Of a stretch of 44,307 nucleotides of DNA, positions 23,867-31,729 are shown one piece after another. Within the stretch, counting starts at the first letter, position 1. The number at the start of each line of letters is the position of its first letter. A program made the position numbers and the translations under genes. The stretch comes from a virus: positions 1 through 44,307 of the IMG/VR virus record IMGVR_UViG_3300022891_000005, one strand, 5' to 3'. The notes under the pieces were generated by a model, which was not told the origin of the DNA, ran no database searches, and was given only the letters and a program-made list of their open reading frames with translations.

Positions 23867-24312
23867 GGGTGATACACCATGCCTTGGATGGCACTGTCCG
23901 GATCACCGAGCTCGATGGCCGCGAAGACGGCCTGTGCCGGCGAAGCCTCAAGGAAATGCACGGCACGCGTCAGGGCTGCCTGATCCAGCCAGCCGATGAT
24001 CCGGTTGCAGGTCCGGTCTCCGCCGGAACAGAGCAGGCCGCGGACGGCTTGCGGGCGGAAGCCGAGCACGTGATTGTGATCAATGCCGAGCCGGCGCGCA
24101 CCAGTGCCCTTCGGATCGTCCGGATGCTTGCCGCGCGCTTTCTGGCAGATGTAGCAACGGCCGAGCTGCGCGAGGTAGAGGCCACGGTACATCTGCGGCG
24201 TGACGCCGTACGTGGTGAATGCGTGCCGGTAGAACGTGCGCCACTCCCGCGCCACCGGCGCGAGCATGCCGGCCGGTGGCGTCCAGGAGGTGACCGGATC
24301 TTCCCTGGTCAT
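23863..24312 (-). CDS. recombination endonuclease VII-like HNH nuclease
   Basis: Encodes 149 aa. Structural Zn ligands C53 and C56 (CYIC) and C95/C102 flank the catalytic LGIDHNHVLGFRPQAVRGLLC (DHNH 78-81), with N103 in TCNRIIGW. This is the His-Me finger arrangement of endonuclease VII (T4 gp49-like). It resolves branched DNA before packaging, which suits its place upstream of the terminase genes. Confidence 0.9.
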   Translation of the reverse strand: MTREDPVTSWTPPAGMLAPVAREWRTFYRHAFTTYGVTPQMYRGLYLAQLGRCYICQKARGKHPDDPKGTGARRLGIDHNHVLGFRPQAVRGLLCSGGDRTCNRIIGWLDQAALTRAVHFLEASPAQAVFAAIELGDPDSAIQGMVYHP

Positions 24313-24662
24313 CGTTCAGCGATGGTGTAGAAGGTCCGGTTCCTGCTGGCGTTGAACGAGACCACCTTGACGGTTCCGTCCTTGAGTTCCACCTCCCGCT
24401 GCACGGTGGTGGGCACCTTGCGATGGCTGACGGCCAGGAAGCCGTCATGCGCCATCCGGTGCATGTGCGCAAGCACGCTGTTGGGCGCGAGCTCGAAGCG
24501 CTCGCCGGCCTCGACCGCAAGCTCGATCGCCTCGCGCGGCTCGGTGTGGCTGAGCTGATCCCACACGTGCTGCCAGGCGCGTGCGACCTTGCCGCCCTTG
24601 TTGCCGTTGTTGCCCACCTTGGGCAGGGGCGCTTCGCCGTTCGGCCTGTCTTTCACATTCAT
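24309..24662 (-). CDS. winged-helix-like DNA-binding protein
   Basis: Encodes 117 aa from ATG 24662, six bases after a CATAGT -10 (leaderless). A basic Gly/Asn-rich N-terminus is followed by helices (REAIELAVEAGERFEL, PNSVLAHMHRMAHDGFL) and a beta hairpin (VSHRKVP..., RNRTFYTIAER), consistent with a winged helix. It is a candidate regulator, overlapping the endonuclease start by ATGA. Confidence 0.65.
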   Translation of the reverse strand: MNVKDRPNGEAPLPKVGNNGNKGGKVARAWQHVWDQLSHTEPREAIELAVEAGERFELAPNSVLAHMHRMAHDGFLAVSHRKVPTTVQREVELKDGTVKVVSFNASRNRTFYTIAER

Positions 24663-24668
24663 TACTCT

Positions 24669-24697
24669 ACTATGCCTCAGTAAGGCAGGAAAAGCAA
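24669..24697 (-). promoter_or_regulatory. CATAGT promoter, leaderless (gene at 24662)
   Basis: TTGCTT, 17-bp spacer, CATAGT, AGAGTA, ATG. It lies inside the 3' end of the preceding gene and is the weakest -10 of the family with 43550. Confidence 0.65.
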
Positions 24698-25185
24698 TCC
24701 ACCACGTCACGGTTATCGACCATGCGGTAGCGCTTCAGGCCCTGCGGAGGGTTGCAGGCGGGCCGCTCCCCTGCCCGGAGGTGCACCGGCGCCGGCAGGA
24801 CCCGCACGCGCACGATGGAGGGCGCCACGTGCCTGCTGACGGCAACCACGAGGCCGGTCCGGATCGCCTCATGGACGATCTTCGCGAGGCCGGTCCGCCG
24901 CAGTGGTGAGCCGGCCGGCGCCGTCCAACCGGTATGGCCGCCCTGAACGACCTCAGTACCCATCTCCAAGGCGCGTATGAGGCGACTGATCTCCAGATCG
25001 GTGACGCCGTTCTCGAACGGCGCGCTGTCCGGCTGGATGTGTGCCACGGCGCGCTCCACGGCGCGTGTAGGGGTCTCGGAATCGGCCAGGCGAGCGCGGC
25101 ACGCCGGCAGGTGCCGCGCGACGTTGCCGACCTCGCGCGTGCAGGAAGGGCAGGTACCGGCCTGCGGTCCGTATGGGTGCATCAT
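24670..25185 (-). CDS. Zn-finger protein beside the iteron region
   Basis: Encodes 171 aa. The N-terminal CPSCTREVGNVARHLPAC is a C2HC-type finger, with a helical middle (LEISRLIRALEMGTEVV, then TGLAKIVHEAIRTGLVV) and a C-terminal DCFSC. The ATG is six bases after a TATAGT -10 whose -35 overlaps an iteron, so the gene may be controlled by whatever binds the iterons, possibly itself. Candidate origin-binding or regulatory protein; no family match is claimed. Confidence 0.7.
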   Translation of the reverse strand: MMHPYGPQAGTCPSCTREVGNVARHLPACRARLADSETPTRAVERAVAHIQPDSAPFENGVTDLEISRLIRALEMGTEVVQGGHTGWTAPAGSPLRRTGLAKIVHEAIRTGLVVAVSRHVAPSIVRVRVLPAPVHLRAGERPACNPPQGLKRYRMVDNRDVVDCFSCLTEA

Positions 25186-25191
25186 AGCTCA

Positions 25192-25220
25192 ACTATAGCA
25201 GACGGGCCGTAGATGTGCAG
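25192..25220 (-). promoter_or_regulatory. TATAGT promoter, leaderless, -35 in an iteron
   Basis: CTGCAC, 17-bp spacer, TATAGT, TGAGCT, ATG. The -35 lies within the iteron-like TGTGCAGGAT at 25214-25223. Confidence 0.75.
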
Positions 25221-25487
25221 GATCGGCCAGGGGAGCCTGCACATGATGTTTTCCCTGCTCAGGGGCCGTTTTTCGAGCAAGTGTGCAGGGTTGTGCAGGG
25301 TATTTCCCTACTCGGTTCTTACATTGAGAAAACCCCTTACTCCCTGGAGCCCTTTTATATATACGTACTTTTACCTTGCACATCTTGCACAAGAGAGTAA
25401 ATAAGGGGGGTGAGCTGCAAAAACGGGTGTGCAGGGTACCGATCGGTACCCTGCACACACCCTGCACCGCAGGCCAGACCCTGCACA
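25214..25487. other. iteron and A+T-rich region, candidate replication origin
   Basis: There is no credible gene in 25186-25491. The 10-mer TGTGCAGGGT occurs exactly at 25282, 25292 (tandem), 25428, and inverted at 25448 and 25478. Variants lie at 25214, 25235, 25376, 25385 and 25459. Between the iteron groups, 25351-25377 is strikingly A+T-rich (TTTTATATATACGTACTTTT) for this genome. The block abuts the stop of the primase-helicase gene, the architecture of an iteron replicon. Confidence 0.75.
25427..25458. repeat. 32-bp perfect palindrome containing two inverted iterons
   Basis: The arms read GTGTGCAGGGTACCGA and its exact complement with no spacer. Each arm includes a complete TGTGCAGGGT. 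It could be a dimer-binding site or a cruciform, or it could terminate primase mRNA. Confidence 0.85.
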
Positions 25488-25491
25488 CCTC

Positions 25492-27828
25492 TCAAATGGC
25501 GTCTGACCCGATGCCGTGCAAGACGGTCACGAACTTCCCCTCACTGCGTGTCCGCTTTGAGGTGAGGCCGTCCACCTTCTGCCGAAGATCCCGACTAAAG
25601 ATCTCTTTGGTAGTCGTGTCCCTTGTGCGGCCTTCGCCCTCGCACCAGTTCCGGTATTTGAGGTATAGGTGATCAAGGTCAATCGCCTGTTTCGGATCGA
25701 CCGTGCACCAGTCCTCGATGAAGGCGCCGATCGGGTCCGCGAGCCGGCGCGTAGCCTCCGCCTCGCCGCGCCCGCTCTCAGGCTGAGTGAAGCGACCGCG
25801 CTCATCGAGCCGGTCGAGTCCGTCCAGGGCCCAGTTCAGGATGCCGCTCAATTCCCCCATCAGCTTCTCGGTCAGGGCAGTGTCCTCGCGGCCGTAGAAC
25901 GACTGCTTGAACGCGACGTAGAGCATGCGGTCAACCAAAGCGCCGGACCGGTCGGAGAAGGTGGGCGTGTCGTTGCTCATGAGCATGAAGCGCACCCCGA
26001 GGCGGCCCTTCCATGCGGCCTTGTTCTTGCGGTGAACCGTGACGTGGTCCTCGCCCGAGATCTCCAGCATCACCTGGACGGCATCACCGATATTGCGCGA
26101 GTGCCAGCGCACATCCGAAGCCACGGCCAATGCGGAGCCCACGAACGGCTCAAGGCCGAAGGTGCCGCCGATAAGGCCGAGGTTGAGTCCGGAGACATTG
26201 TCCTTGCCCACCAAGGCCGTCAGGACACGGGCGATCGTGCCCTTGCCGGAACGCTTCTTGCCGATCAGGGCAGCCATCTTCTGCTGATCCGTGCGGCCGC
26301 TCAGGACGTACCCGAACCACTCTCCGAGGAAGTCCTGCGCCTGGCCGTCGTCCGGGAGCACCTGATCAAGGAAGCCCTGCCAGTTCGGGCACCGTGCATC
26401 AGGGTTGTAGTCGAACGGCAGGCTGAACAGATTGAAGCGGCGCGGCGTGTGCGCCAGCAACTCCCGCCGGACCACGACACCGTTGGCCGCGGCCAGGGCT
26501 CGATCCTCCTCGCCGAGATGCTGCAACTCCGCCACGGCGAGCGCATCCATGACGTTCGCGATCTTCTGCTTCGTGGGAGCCCACGGGTTACGCTCCGGCG
26601 CATCCCCCGCCTTCTTGGCCGCGGTCAGGTAAACGGCGTCGCCGGTCTGCTGATACAGCCAGCGCCGGACGATCGGGTCCGGCTCCACCTCCCAGTGCGC
26701 GCCTGTCCACCGATAGAAATCGTCCTGCCACCACATCAGGTGCGGCACACCGTCACTAGCAGGGATCAGCGTCTTCAGTGCACGCGCGACCTTGAGCGGT
26801 TGCCCTGGGGGCGCGAGGATCGCCAGGCCGGGAGTCTCGTCCGCCTGCAACCGGGCAGGCTCGACGATCTCGGCCATCCACTGGCCCTGCCGTTCGGCAT
26901 CCGCACGCGACCGCTCGATCGTGCTCAGCGTGTCCTCGTCGAGGACGTCCCAGCCTTCCGCCGGCCAGCGCTCGCGCCCGAGTCGCGACACCTCGGCCCG
27001 GACGTCACCGGCCTCGATCACCGCGCTGTAGTGCCAGCTCTCGAACGCCAGGTCCCGGACAGCGTTATTGCGGTTGCCCTGGACGAACTTCTCACCGAAG
27101 CGCGCGCAGGCGCGCCGCCATGCGTCTCGGACTTGCTCCTCGGTCATCAGGTGATCCGAGACGGCATCGTCGAAGAGGTCATCGTCGACCGCGACCGCGG
27201 GCATCTTCAGCGAGCGCAGGAACGCGACCCATTCCGCGGGGAGCTGGGGGACCTCCTGTGTGGCGACGGGGACCTTGCACCGCTCGCCGGCCTCGTTGTA
27301 CCAGAGGTACTCGTTGCCGCTCGGGTGGATGCTCGGTGCCACGATCGCGTACCGGTGCCCGTAGTGGAGTAGATCGAGCTTGTCTCCGTAGCGCTCGCGG
27401 AGAACGCCCTCGATCCGGGAAAGATCAAGATCGGTAGGAATGCGGTAGAAACGGTGCCGGCGTGCGCTGTCCGCGCCGTGACTGGTGGAGTAGGGCCCCG
27501 CCGGCAGGGCTACGCCCACCTGCTGCTCCACCTGGCCGAGGACGTCGGCTCCCTCCAACCCGTCGATATCGAACGCGATAAGGAACTTCGGTAGTCGAAT
27601 CGCGATGTTGAGGTTTCCGCGCTGGCCGGACCAGACGGTGAGCTGATCGTGACCGACCTTCTTGCCCTCGCGACCGGTGTAGCCGGCCGGAACAGGCTTC
27701 TTCTGCTTCGGCGCGGTGCCGACCGGGATGGGATTTTCCCAGCCGCGCCGCCAATAGACCTGCGCTCCTCTGGCGTAAGGAGCGGCCAAACCACTACCAC
27801 TGGTAGGATTCGTCAAGACAGTCTCCAT
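25492..27828 (-). CDS. prim-pol / D5-type primase-helicase
   Basis: Encodes 778 aa. Residues about 10-205 are an archaeo-eukaryotic prim-pol domain with FDID (86-89), STSHG..SARRHRFYR, and VAPSIHPSG. A linker leads to a D5_N-like region (about 335-500) and an SF3 helicase with Walker A GKKRSGKGT (523-531) and a FMLMSNDTPTF segment. The C-terminus is winged-helix-like. It should unwind the origin and prime replication, as in P4-type and AICE/plasmid replicons. No SD is visible before ATG 27828. Confidence 0.9.
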   Translation of the reverse strand: METVLTNPTSGSGLAAPYARGAQVYWRRGWENPIPVGTAPKQKKPVPAGYTGREGKKVGHDQLTVWSGQRGNLNIAIRLPKFLIAFDIDGLEGADVLGQVEQQVGVALPAGPYSTSHGADSARRHRFYRIPTDLDLSRIEGVLRERYGDKLDLLHYGHRYAIVAPSIHPSGNEYLWYNEAGERCKVPVATQEVPQLPAEWVAFLRSLKMPAVAVDDDLFDDAVSDHLMTEEQVRDAWRRACARFGEKFVQGNRNNAVRDLAFESWHYSAVIEAGDVRAEVSRLGRERWPAEGWDVLDEDTLSTIERSRADAERQGQWMAEIVEPARLQADETPGLAILAPPGQPLKVARALKTLIPASDGVPHLMWWQDDFYRWTGAHWEVEPDPIVRRWLYQQTGDAVYLTAAKKAGDAPERNPWAPTKQKIANVMDALAVAELQHLGEEDRALAAANGVVVRRELLAHTPRRFNLFSLPFDYNPDARCPNWQGFLDQVLPDDGQAQDFLGEWFGYVLSGRTDQQKMAALIGKKRSGKGTIARVLTALVGKDNVSGLNLGLIGGTFGLEPFVGSALAVASDVRWHSRNIGDAVQVMLEISGEDHVTVHRKNKAAWKGRLGVRFMLMSNDTPTFSDRSGALVDRMLYVAFKQSFYGREDTALTEKLMGELSGILNWALDGLDRLDERGRFTQPESGRGEAEATRRLADPIGAFIEDWCTVDPKQAIDLDHLYLKYRNWCEGEGRTRDTTTKEIFSRDLRQKVDGLTSKRTRSEGKFVTVLHGIGSDAI

Positions 27829-27841
27829 ATGTAGTTGATTC

Positions 27842-27870
27842 GGCCCCCGGGATGTCCGTCCACGGGGGCC
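27842..27870 (-). terminator. hairpin between 88-aa gene and primase
   Basis: GGCCCCCG and CGGGGGCC (8 bp) are separated by 13 bases. The hairpin follows the stop at 27904 and ends 14 bases before the primase ATG, so it could terminate the upstream operon or act as a leader element. Confidence 0.6.
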
Positions 27871-27903
27871 GAGCGCTGTTCAGGGGTGCCTCAGGGTACG
27901 CCG

Positions 27904-28170
27904 TCACTTGTTCAAACCAAGATCATCGCAGCGCTGGATGACTGCCCTCTGGAGCGTTACCAATTGCTCATACGACATTCCGTCCAGCGCCGACCATCCG
28001 TGCTCGTGCATCTCATCGATCCAGCGCAGTTGCTTGTTCCGTGTGCGTGCTGCACGTGCGGCCGATGGATCGGGCCGCCATGGGCGCGCGGCTTCGATGA
28101 ATTGTTCGATCCGCGCAATCTCTTGTCGCGCATCCTCTGTGAGCTGAAACCCGAATGGATCATTTGTCAT
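27904..28170 (-). CDS. small helical protein
   Basis: Encodes 88 aa, acidic and helical (MTNDPFGFQLTEDARQEIAR...), with a Trp-rich centre. Upstream lies an inverted repeat TATCAGA-N7-TCTGATA (28181-28201) and a weak TAGCAT six bases before the ATG, possibly a degenerate member of the leaderless promoter family. The function is unknown. Confidence 0.65.
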   Translation of the reverse strand: MTNDPFGFQLTEDARQEIARIEQFIEAARPWRPDPSAARAARTRNKQLRWIDEMHEHGWSALDGMSYEQLVTLQRAVIQRCDDLGLNK

Positions 28171-28222
28171 GCCTGCATGCTATCAGATTCCACTTCTGAT
28201 AACAGATGCTCAGGCTACGCCG

Positions 28223-28501
28223 CTAGTAGCCCCACATGTCGTCACGCGGCGCACGCCCGTTGTGCCAGTGCCGCCGCGCCGTCTGGCCGGAGCGATAGTC
28301 GTCACCCCATTCGCAGGCGTAGGTGATGACCTTCTCGTCCGGCTCGTTGTGCCTGCGCCGGTTGATCAGGAAAGCGACCCAGCGGGCATGCCACCAGGAT
28401 CGGTAGGCGACCTTCATGCGGCGCTTGCGGCGCCGGGCCGATCCGGGCGTGCCGTAGCCGTGCTCTTTCGTCCATCGCGAGGACGGACTATTACCGGTCA
28501 T
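28223..28501 (-). CDS. small basic Trp/Arg-rich protein
   Basis: Encodes 92 aa with many R, W, H and Y (RRRKRRMKVAYRSWWHARW), suggesting nucleic-acid contact. It is coupled by a 4-base overlap to the 28498-28701 gene in the helicase operon. No family is recognised. Confidence 0.65.
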   Translation of the reverse strand: MTGNSPSSRWTKEHGYGTPGSARRRKRRMKVAYRSWWHARWVAFLINRRRHNEPDEKVITYACEWGDDYRSGQTARRHWHNGRAPRDDMWGY

Positions 28502-28701
28502 GCCTGCGGAGGCAGTTTCGGTTCACCGAGCGGCACCCGCTTCAGTTCCCCGGTAGCCCAATTCAGGCGGTAGTACAGGCCGGTCCCGGCTTTCCGGAAA
28601 AACCACCACGGCGAGTCAGCCCAACCGTAATCAGGCTCGACGCCGGTCCATGCGCGGATGAGCCGGAGCTTCTTGCGGCTGAGCCGCCCATCGGCACTCA
28701 T
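28498..28701 (-). CDS. small basic protein after helicase
   Basis: Encodes 67 aa from ATG 28701 in an ATGA overlap with the helicase. It is rich in K, R and W (SPWWFFRKAGTGLYYRLNW). It is compact and probably beta-rich. The function is unknown. Confidence 0.65.
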   Translation of the reverse strand: MSADGRLSRKKLRLIRAWTGVEPDYGWADSPWWFFRKAGTGLYYRLNWATGELKRVPLGEPKLPPQA

Positions 28702-30143
28702 GCCTGCGTGCTCGCGACGGTGACGCTCTCGCTCGCCCGGGAGACGGCGGTGTACATCCAGCGGCGCCGATCGGCCGGCGTGTCGCGGGTCATCTGATGC
28801 GTCTGGTCCACCACGTACACCGAGGGCCACTCGCTGCCCTGCGCCTTGTGGCAGGTGATGGCGTTGGCGAACGCGAACAGGGCCCGCTTGCCGCGGTAGG
28901 CGCGCAGGTCCGTCTTCGCCTCCGCCTCGGCGATCATGCCCTGAAAACCATCGGCATAGGCGGAGACGGTGCGCTCGCGGCCTTCGTCATCGCGGACGTG
29001 CAGGTCCCAATCCTCGCCGTCACGGATTGATTCGAGCACCTCGAACTGCTGGCCGTTAAGCACGCCGGCATCACGGTTGTTGACCAGGCACATGATGCGG
29101 TCGCCGGCCACAGGGACGCCCACTGCACGCCCGAGCTTGGCCCGGATCTTCTCGATCAGGTTCCATCGGGTGCTGTTCTTCCACACGATGATCTGGTCCG
29201 CCTGCATGGCCGCATCGAGGTTCACCTTCACCTTCGGCCAGTCCATGCCCTTGCGGATGTCCGTGCACAGCGCATAGACCGGCGATTCCAGTGCCTGGCG
29301 GTGCACCTCGGTCAGCCGGAAGTCCGGCTCCCGCCGGGTGTAGTGGCCGCCGCCCTCGACCGGGGGGAGCTGCGCCTTGTCGCCGAGCACGAGCACGGGC
29401 ACGCCGAAGCTCTCGATGTCCAGGGCCATCTTCTCGTTGACCATGGACACCTCGTCCAGCACGATCAGGTCGGCGTCGGCCCACGGGGAGTCAGGATTCA
29501 GCTCGAATCCCGGGCGCCGGATCTGCGCTTCGAGTTCCAGCGCTCGCCGCTCGATCACCGCAAGGTCATCCAGGCTTATGCCGCTCAGCGTGGCTCGTGC
29601 AATCTGATCTTGAGCCTCGCGCAGCTCCGCCCGGGCCTCGTAGTTGTCCATCGGCGTGTAGATCGCAGAGTGGATGGTGGTGGCCGGTACGCCTTTCTTG
29701 CGCAGCATGTGAGCGGCCTTGCCGGTGTAGGCGCCGAAGACCACTCCGGACCGGGCGCCGACCGCCGCGCCCACGTGCTTCGCCAGGGTGGTCTTGCCGG
29801 TGCCGGCGGGGCCGGTGAGGAAGAACGGCACATCACGCACGCGGCCGTCCAGGAACCATCCCTGAATGGCGTCGAGGGCGCTCTGCTGCTGGTCCGAAAG
29901 TGTGACCGGGGCCACCGGGGGATTACCGGCCGGTATGGACTTAGGAGTGCGTAGAACCGCGAGATCGAGTACCGGCAGGGAGTCGTACTCCTCTTCCGTG
30001 GGCGTCAGCGGCACATCAGGGAGCAGCTCCAGTCGATCCGGCCGCGCCTTGGGCTTCAGCCGGTCGCCACACTTGCAGACCCCCTGATCCGGCTTGACTT
30101 CTGCGCGGCAGCCCAGGCAGAACAGGCCCGTTCCGATCTTCAT
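28698..30143 (-). CDS. RecD/Dda-like SF1B DNA helicase
   Basis: Encodes 481 aa from ATG 30143 (MKIGTGLFCLGC), in an ATGA overlap. An N-terminal Zn ribbon (CLGC...CKCG, 9-25) precedes a helicase core: Walker A GPAGTGKTT (111-119), Walker B LIVLDEVSM, motif III GDKAQLPPV, motif V CHKAQGSEW and motif VI YTAVSRA. Such 5'-3' helicases serve phage replication or recombination. The fused Zn ribbon is an uncommon addition. Confidence 0.9.
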   Translation of the reverse strand: MKIGTGLFCLGCRAEVKPDQGVCKCGDRLKPKARPDRLELLPDVPLTPTEEEYDSLPVLDLAVLRTPKSIPAGNPPVAPVTLSDQQQSALDAIQGWFLDGRVRDVPFFLTGPAGTGKTTLAKHVGAAVGARSGVVFGAYTGKAAHMLRKKGVPATTIHSAIYTPMDNYEARAELREAQDQIARATLSGISLDDLAVIERRALELEAQIRRPGFELNPDSPWADADLIVLDEVSMVNEKMALDIESFGVPVLVLGDKAQLPPVEGGGHYTRREPDFRLTEVHRQALESPVYALCTDIRKGMDWPKVKVNLDAAMQADQIIVWKNSTRWNLIEKIRAKLGRAVGVPVAGDRIMCLVNNRDAGVLNGQQFEVLESIRDGEDWDLHVRDDEGRERTVSAYADGFQGMIAEAEAKTDLRAYRGKRALFAFANAITCHKAQGSEWPSVYVVDQTHQMTRDTPADRRRWMYTAVSRASESVTVASTQA

Positions 30144-30460
30144 GCCGACTCCTCCCTGGTGCCGTACGCGTCGCGAATGTCGCTCAGAGACCATGGCACA
30201 TGTCCCGTGCCATGCCCGGTGATCATGTAGTAGCTGCCATCGCGGCCACGAGCCCACCCGTCGCCCTCGCCATCGACCACCAACGCCGGTCCGCGGTCGA
30301 TCAGTTCCCAACCAGTAGCCTTCATGGCTGGCGAGGCGAGGTCCCACCCCTCGCTGCTCAGCAGATCTGCCGCTTCCTGGATCCTGCGTTCGCGGGCGCG
30401 CTCCAAGCGGGCGCGCGTGGCCTCCGCGGTTTGCGCTCGCCTCTTCTCGATCGGTGTCAT
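30140..30460 (-). CDS. first gene of leftward replication operon, unknown
   Basis: Encodes 106 aa. The N-terminal half is a charged helix (EKRRAQTAEATRARLERARE...). The C-terminal half contains GWELIDRGPALVVDGEGDGWARGRDGSYYMI, a compact beta domain. The ATG is six bases after TATAGT (leaderless). It is divergent from the 30535 operon and a possible regulator by position only. Confidence 0.68.
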   Translation of the reverse strand: MTPIEKRRAQTAEATRARLERARERRIQEAADLLSSEGWDLASPAMKATGWELIDRGPALVVDGEGDGWARGRDGSYYMITGHGTGHVPWSLSDIRDAYGTREESA

Positions 30461-30466
30461 GGATCT

Positions 30467-30495
30467 ACTATATCAGACGTCAAACGTCGGACGCA
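30467..30495 (-). promoter_or_regulatory. TATAGT promoter, leaderless (gene at 30460)
   Basis: TGCGTC (weak -35), 17-bp spacer, TATAGT, AGATCC, ATG. It is back to back with the promoter at 30501-30528. Confidence 0.65.
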
Positions 30496-30507
30496 CGACG
30501 TTGACGA
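30479..30507. promoter_or_regulatory. operator-like dyad between divergent promoters
   Basis: CGTCAAACGTCG and CGACGTTGACG form an inverted repeat apart from one extra A, and lie between the two -10 boxes and across both -35 regions. A dimeric regulator bound here would control both operons. Confidence 0.5.
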
Positions 30508-30528
30508 AAAGAGTATCTCTGCTATAGT
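30501..30528 (+). promoter_or_regulatory. TATAGT promoter, leaderless (gene at 30535)
   Basis: TTGACG (best -35 in the window), 16-bp spacer, TATAGT, TGATCC, ATG. It is the probable main early rightward promoter. Confidence 0.8.
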
Positions 30529-30534
30529 TGATCC

Positions 30535-30807
30535 ATGAGGCAGACGAAGACCAGCGCGCTGACGGTCGTGAAGGCCACCAGCCAGGCGCGGCGCTACGTG
30601 GACAAGCTGATGCCGGGCGTTATCGCCACGGTCGAGAGCAAGCTCTCGCATGACCTGGCCACGGACACCCCGATCGTGATCACCACGATCACCTTCCCGC
30701 GGGCGCACGCCGCGCGGCACGTCTTGGTGGTCAACCTGAACACGCTGTCTGGCGTACGTGGATCCTCGGACTCGGACTGCCGCATCGAGATCACGAGGGC
30801 CCGATGA
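30535..30807 (+). CDS. first gene of rightward early operon, unknown
   Basis: Encodes 90 aa. A helical basic start (KATSQARRYVDKLM) is followed by beta strands (PIVITTITFPRAHAARHVLVVNL). It is leaderless by prediction and overlaps the next gene. It is small enough to be a regulator or host-takeover protein; the sequence gives no family. Confidence 0.68.
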   Translation: MRQTKTSALTVVKATSQARRYVDKLMPGVIATVESKLSHDLATDTPIVITTITFPRAHAARHVLVVNLNTLSGVRGSSDSDCRIEITRAR

Positions 30808-31037
30808 TGCCGACGTTCAGCGTGCACATGACGATGGCTGTCAGCACGACCGTCACAGTCGAGGCCGGCAGCGTGGAAGAAGCGCTGGAGAAGGTCTACG
30901 GCAGCCCTGACATGCCCGGCTCGATCACTCTCGGCGCGTTCGGTCCGGCCAGCGTTGACGAGGCTGGCGAATGGAACCCGGTCGCGGTCTACCAGGACGG
31001 CAATTACAAGGTGCCGGTCTGGGAAGACCGGTCATGA
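30804..31037 (+). CDS. small acidic protein, unknown
   Basis: Encodes 77 aa (MMPTFSVHMTMAVSTTVTVE...), a beta-alpha pattern with an acidic helix (AGSVEEALEKVYG) of the kind seen in small DpnD/PcfM-like beta-alpha proteins, without a firm match. It overlaps both neighbours by four bases. Confidence 0.65.
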   Translation: MMPTFSVHMTMAVSTTVTVEAGSVEEALEKVYGSPDMPGSITLGAFGPASVDEAGEWNPVAVYQDGNYKVPVWEDRS

Positions 31038-31405
31038 CGCCGCAGGAACGTGCGGTGATCGAAGCTGCGCGCGCATGGCGCAGGCGGACCAGGGTCGATC
31101 CACGCGCGGACGCTCTCTTTTTCGAGGCCATCGATGCGCTCGACACCCCGGACGCCGAACAGTCGATCTCCTGGCGCGAGCTGGCTGAAGGTGACCATCT
31201 CAAGAGCGCCAAGACGGGCGTCTTCTGGGAGGTCATCTCTGTGCACGCCATGCGGGACGGGTACAAGATCGGCATCAGGCTCGGCGGCAAGCGCGCCCTG
31301 ATCACCCGGCCGACGCTGGCCGAACCGGAGGCTATCGTCCGCCGCGGCCAGACCGGGCGCGCCGTGGACATGTTCGTGAACGTCTTCTCCAGCGGAGGTA
31401 AGTGA
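31034..31405 (+). CDS. small protein, unknown
   Basis: Encodes 123 aa from ATG 31034 (ATGA overlap). A basic helical start (ERAVIEAARAWRRRTRVDP) precedes a beta-rich domain (SWRELAEGDHLKSAKTGVFWEVISVHAMRDG...). No motif is recognised. Confidence 0.68.
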   Translation: MTPQERAVIEAARAWRRRTRVDPRADALFFEAIDALDTPDAEQSISWRELAEGDHLKSAKTGVFWEVISVHAMRDGYKIGIRLGGKRALITRPTLAEPEAIVRRGQTGRAVDMFVNVFSSGGK

Positions 31406-31406
31406 A

Positions 31407-31598
31407 ATGGAGAATCGCCTCTCCAAGACGCAGATCGAGTGCCTGAAGTATCTGTACACACATCCCGGCGCAACGTACGACACCATCCCTTTCCGGGATT
31501 CCACATTTCGTGCTCTGGGTCGGCTCGGAATGGTGCACAACGGCGCCATGATGCCGATCATCAGCAAGGCCGGCCTGCTCGCGATCGGCAAGTCATGA
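31407..31598 (+). CDS. small winged-helix-like protein
   Basis: Encodes 63 aa (SKTQIECLKYLYTHPGATYD, then TFRALGRLGMV and ISKAGLLAIGKS), the layout of a minimal winged helix as in small phage regulators. An SD-like GGAGG lies ten bases upstream. DNA binding is inferred. Confidence 0.65.
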   Translation: MENRLSKTQIECLKYLYTHPGATYDTIPFRDSTFRALGRLGMVHNGAMMPIISKAGLLAIGKS

Positions 31599-31729
31599 CC
31601 GAGACGATCTGTCCGTCCTGCCGTCACCCGCGGCGCGTGCACTCCAAGAACGGCTGTGAGGATTGGGATCCGAAGACCGGCCCCTGCAAGTGCAAGAAGA
31701 AGTACATGGAATTGGGGCCGCGAGGATGA
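31595..31729 (+). CDS. small Zn-binding protein
   Basis: Encodes 44 aa from ATG 31595 (ATGA overlap). CPSCRHPRRVH, then GCEDW and CKCKKKY give four or five Cys and two His for a Zn ribbon. The function is unknown. Confidence 0.65.
   Translation: MTETICPSCRHPRRVHSKNGCEDWDPKTGPCKCKKKYMELGPRG

Noticed and set aside
25189-25488. 99-codon open frame on the minus strand
   Set aside because: It is the translation of the iteron and A+T-rich region, has no SD or coding character and overlaps the promoter at 25192.
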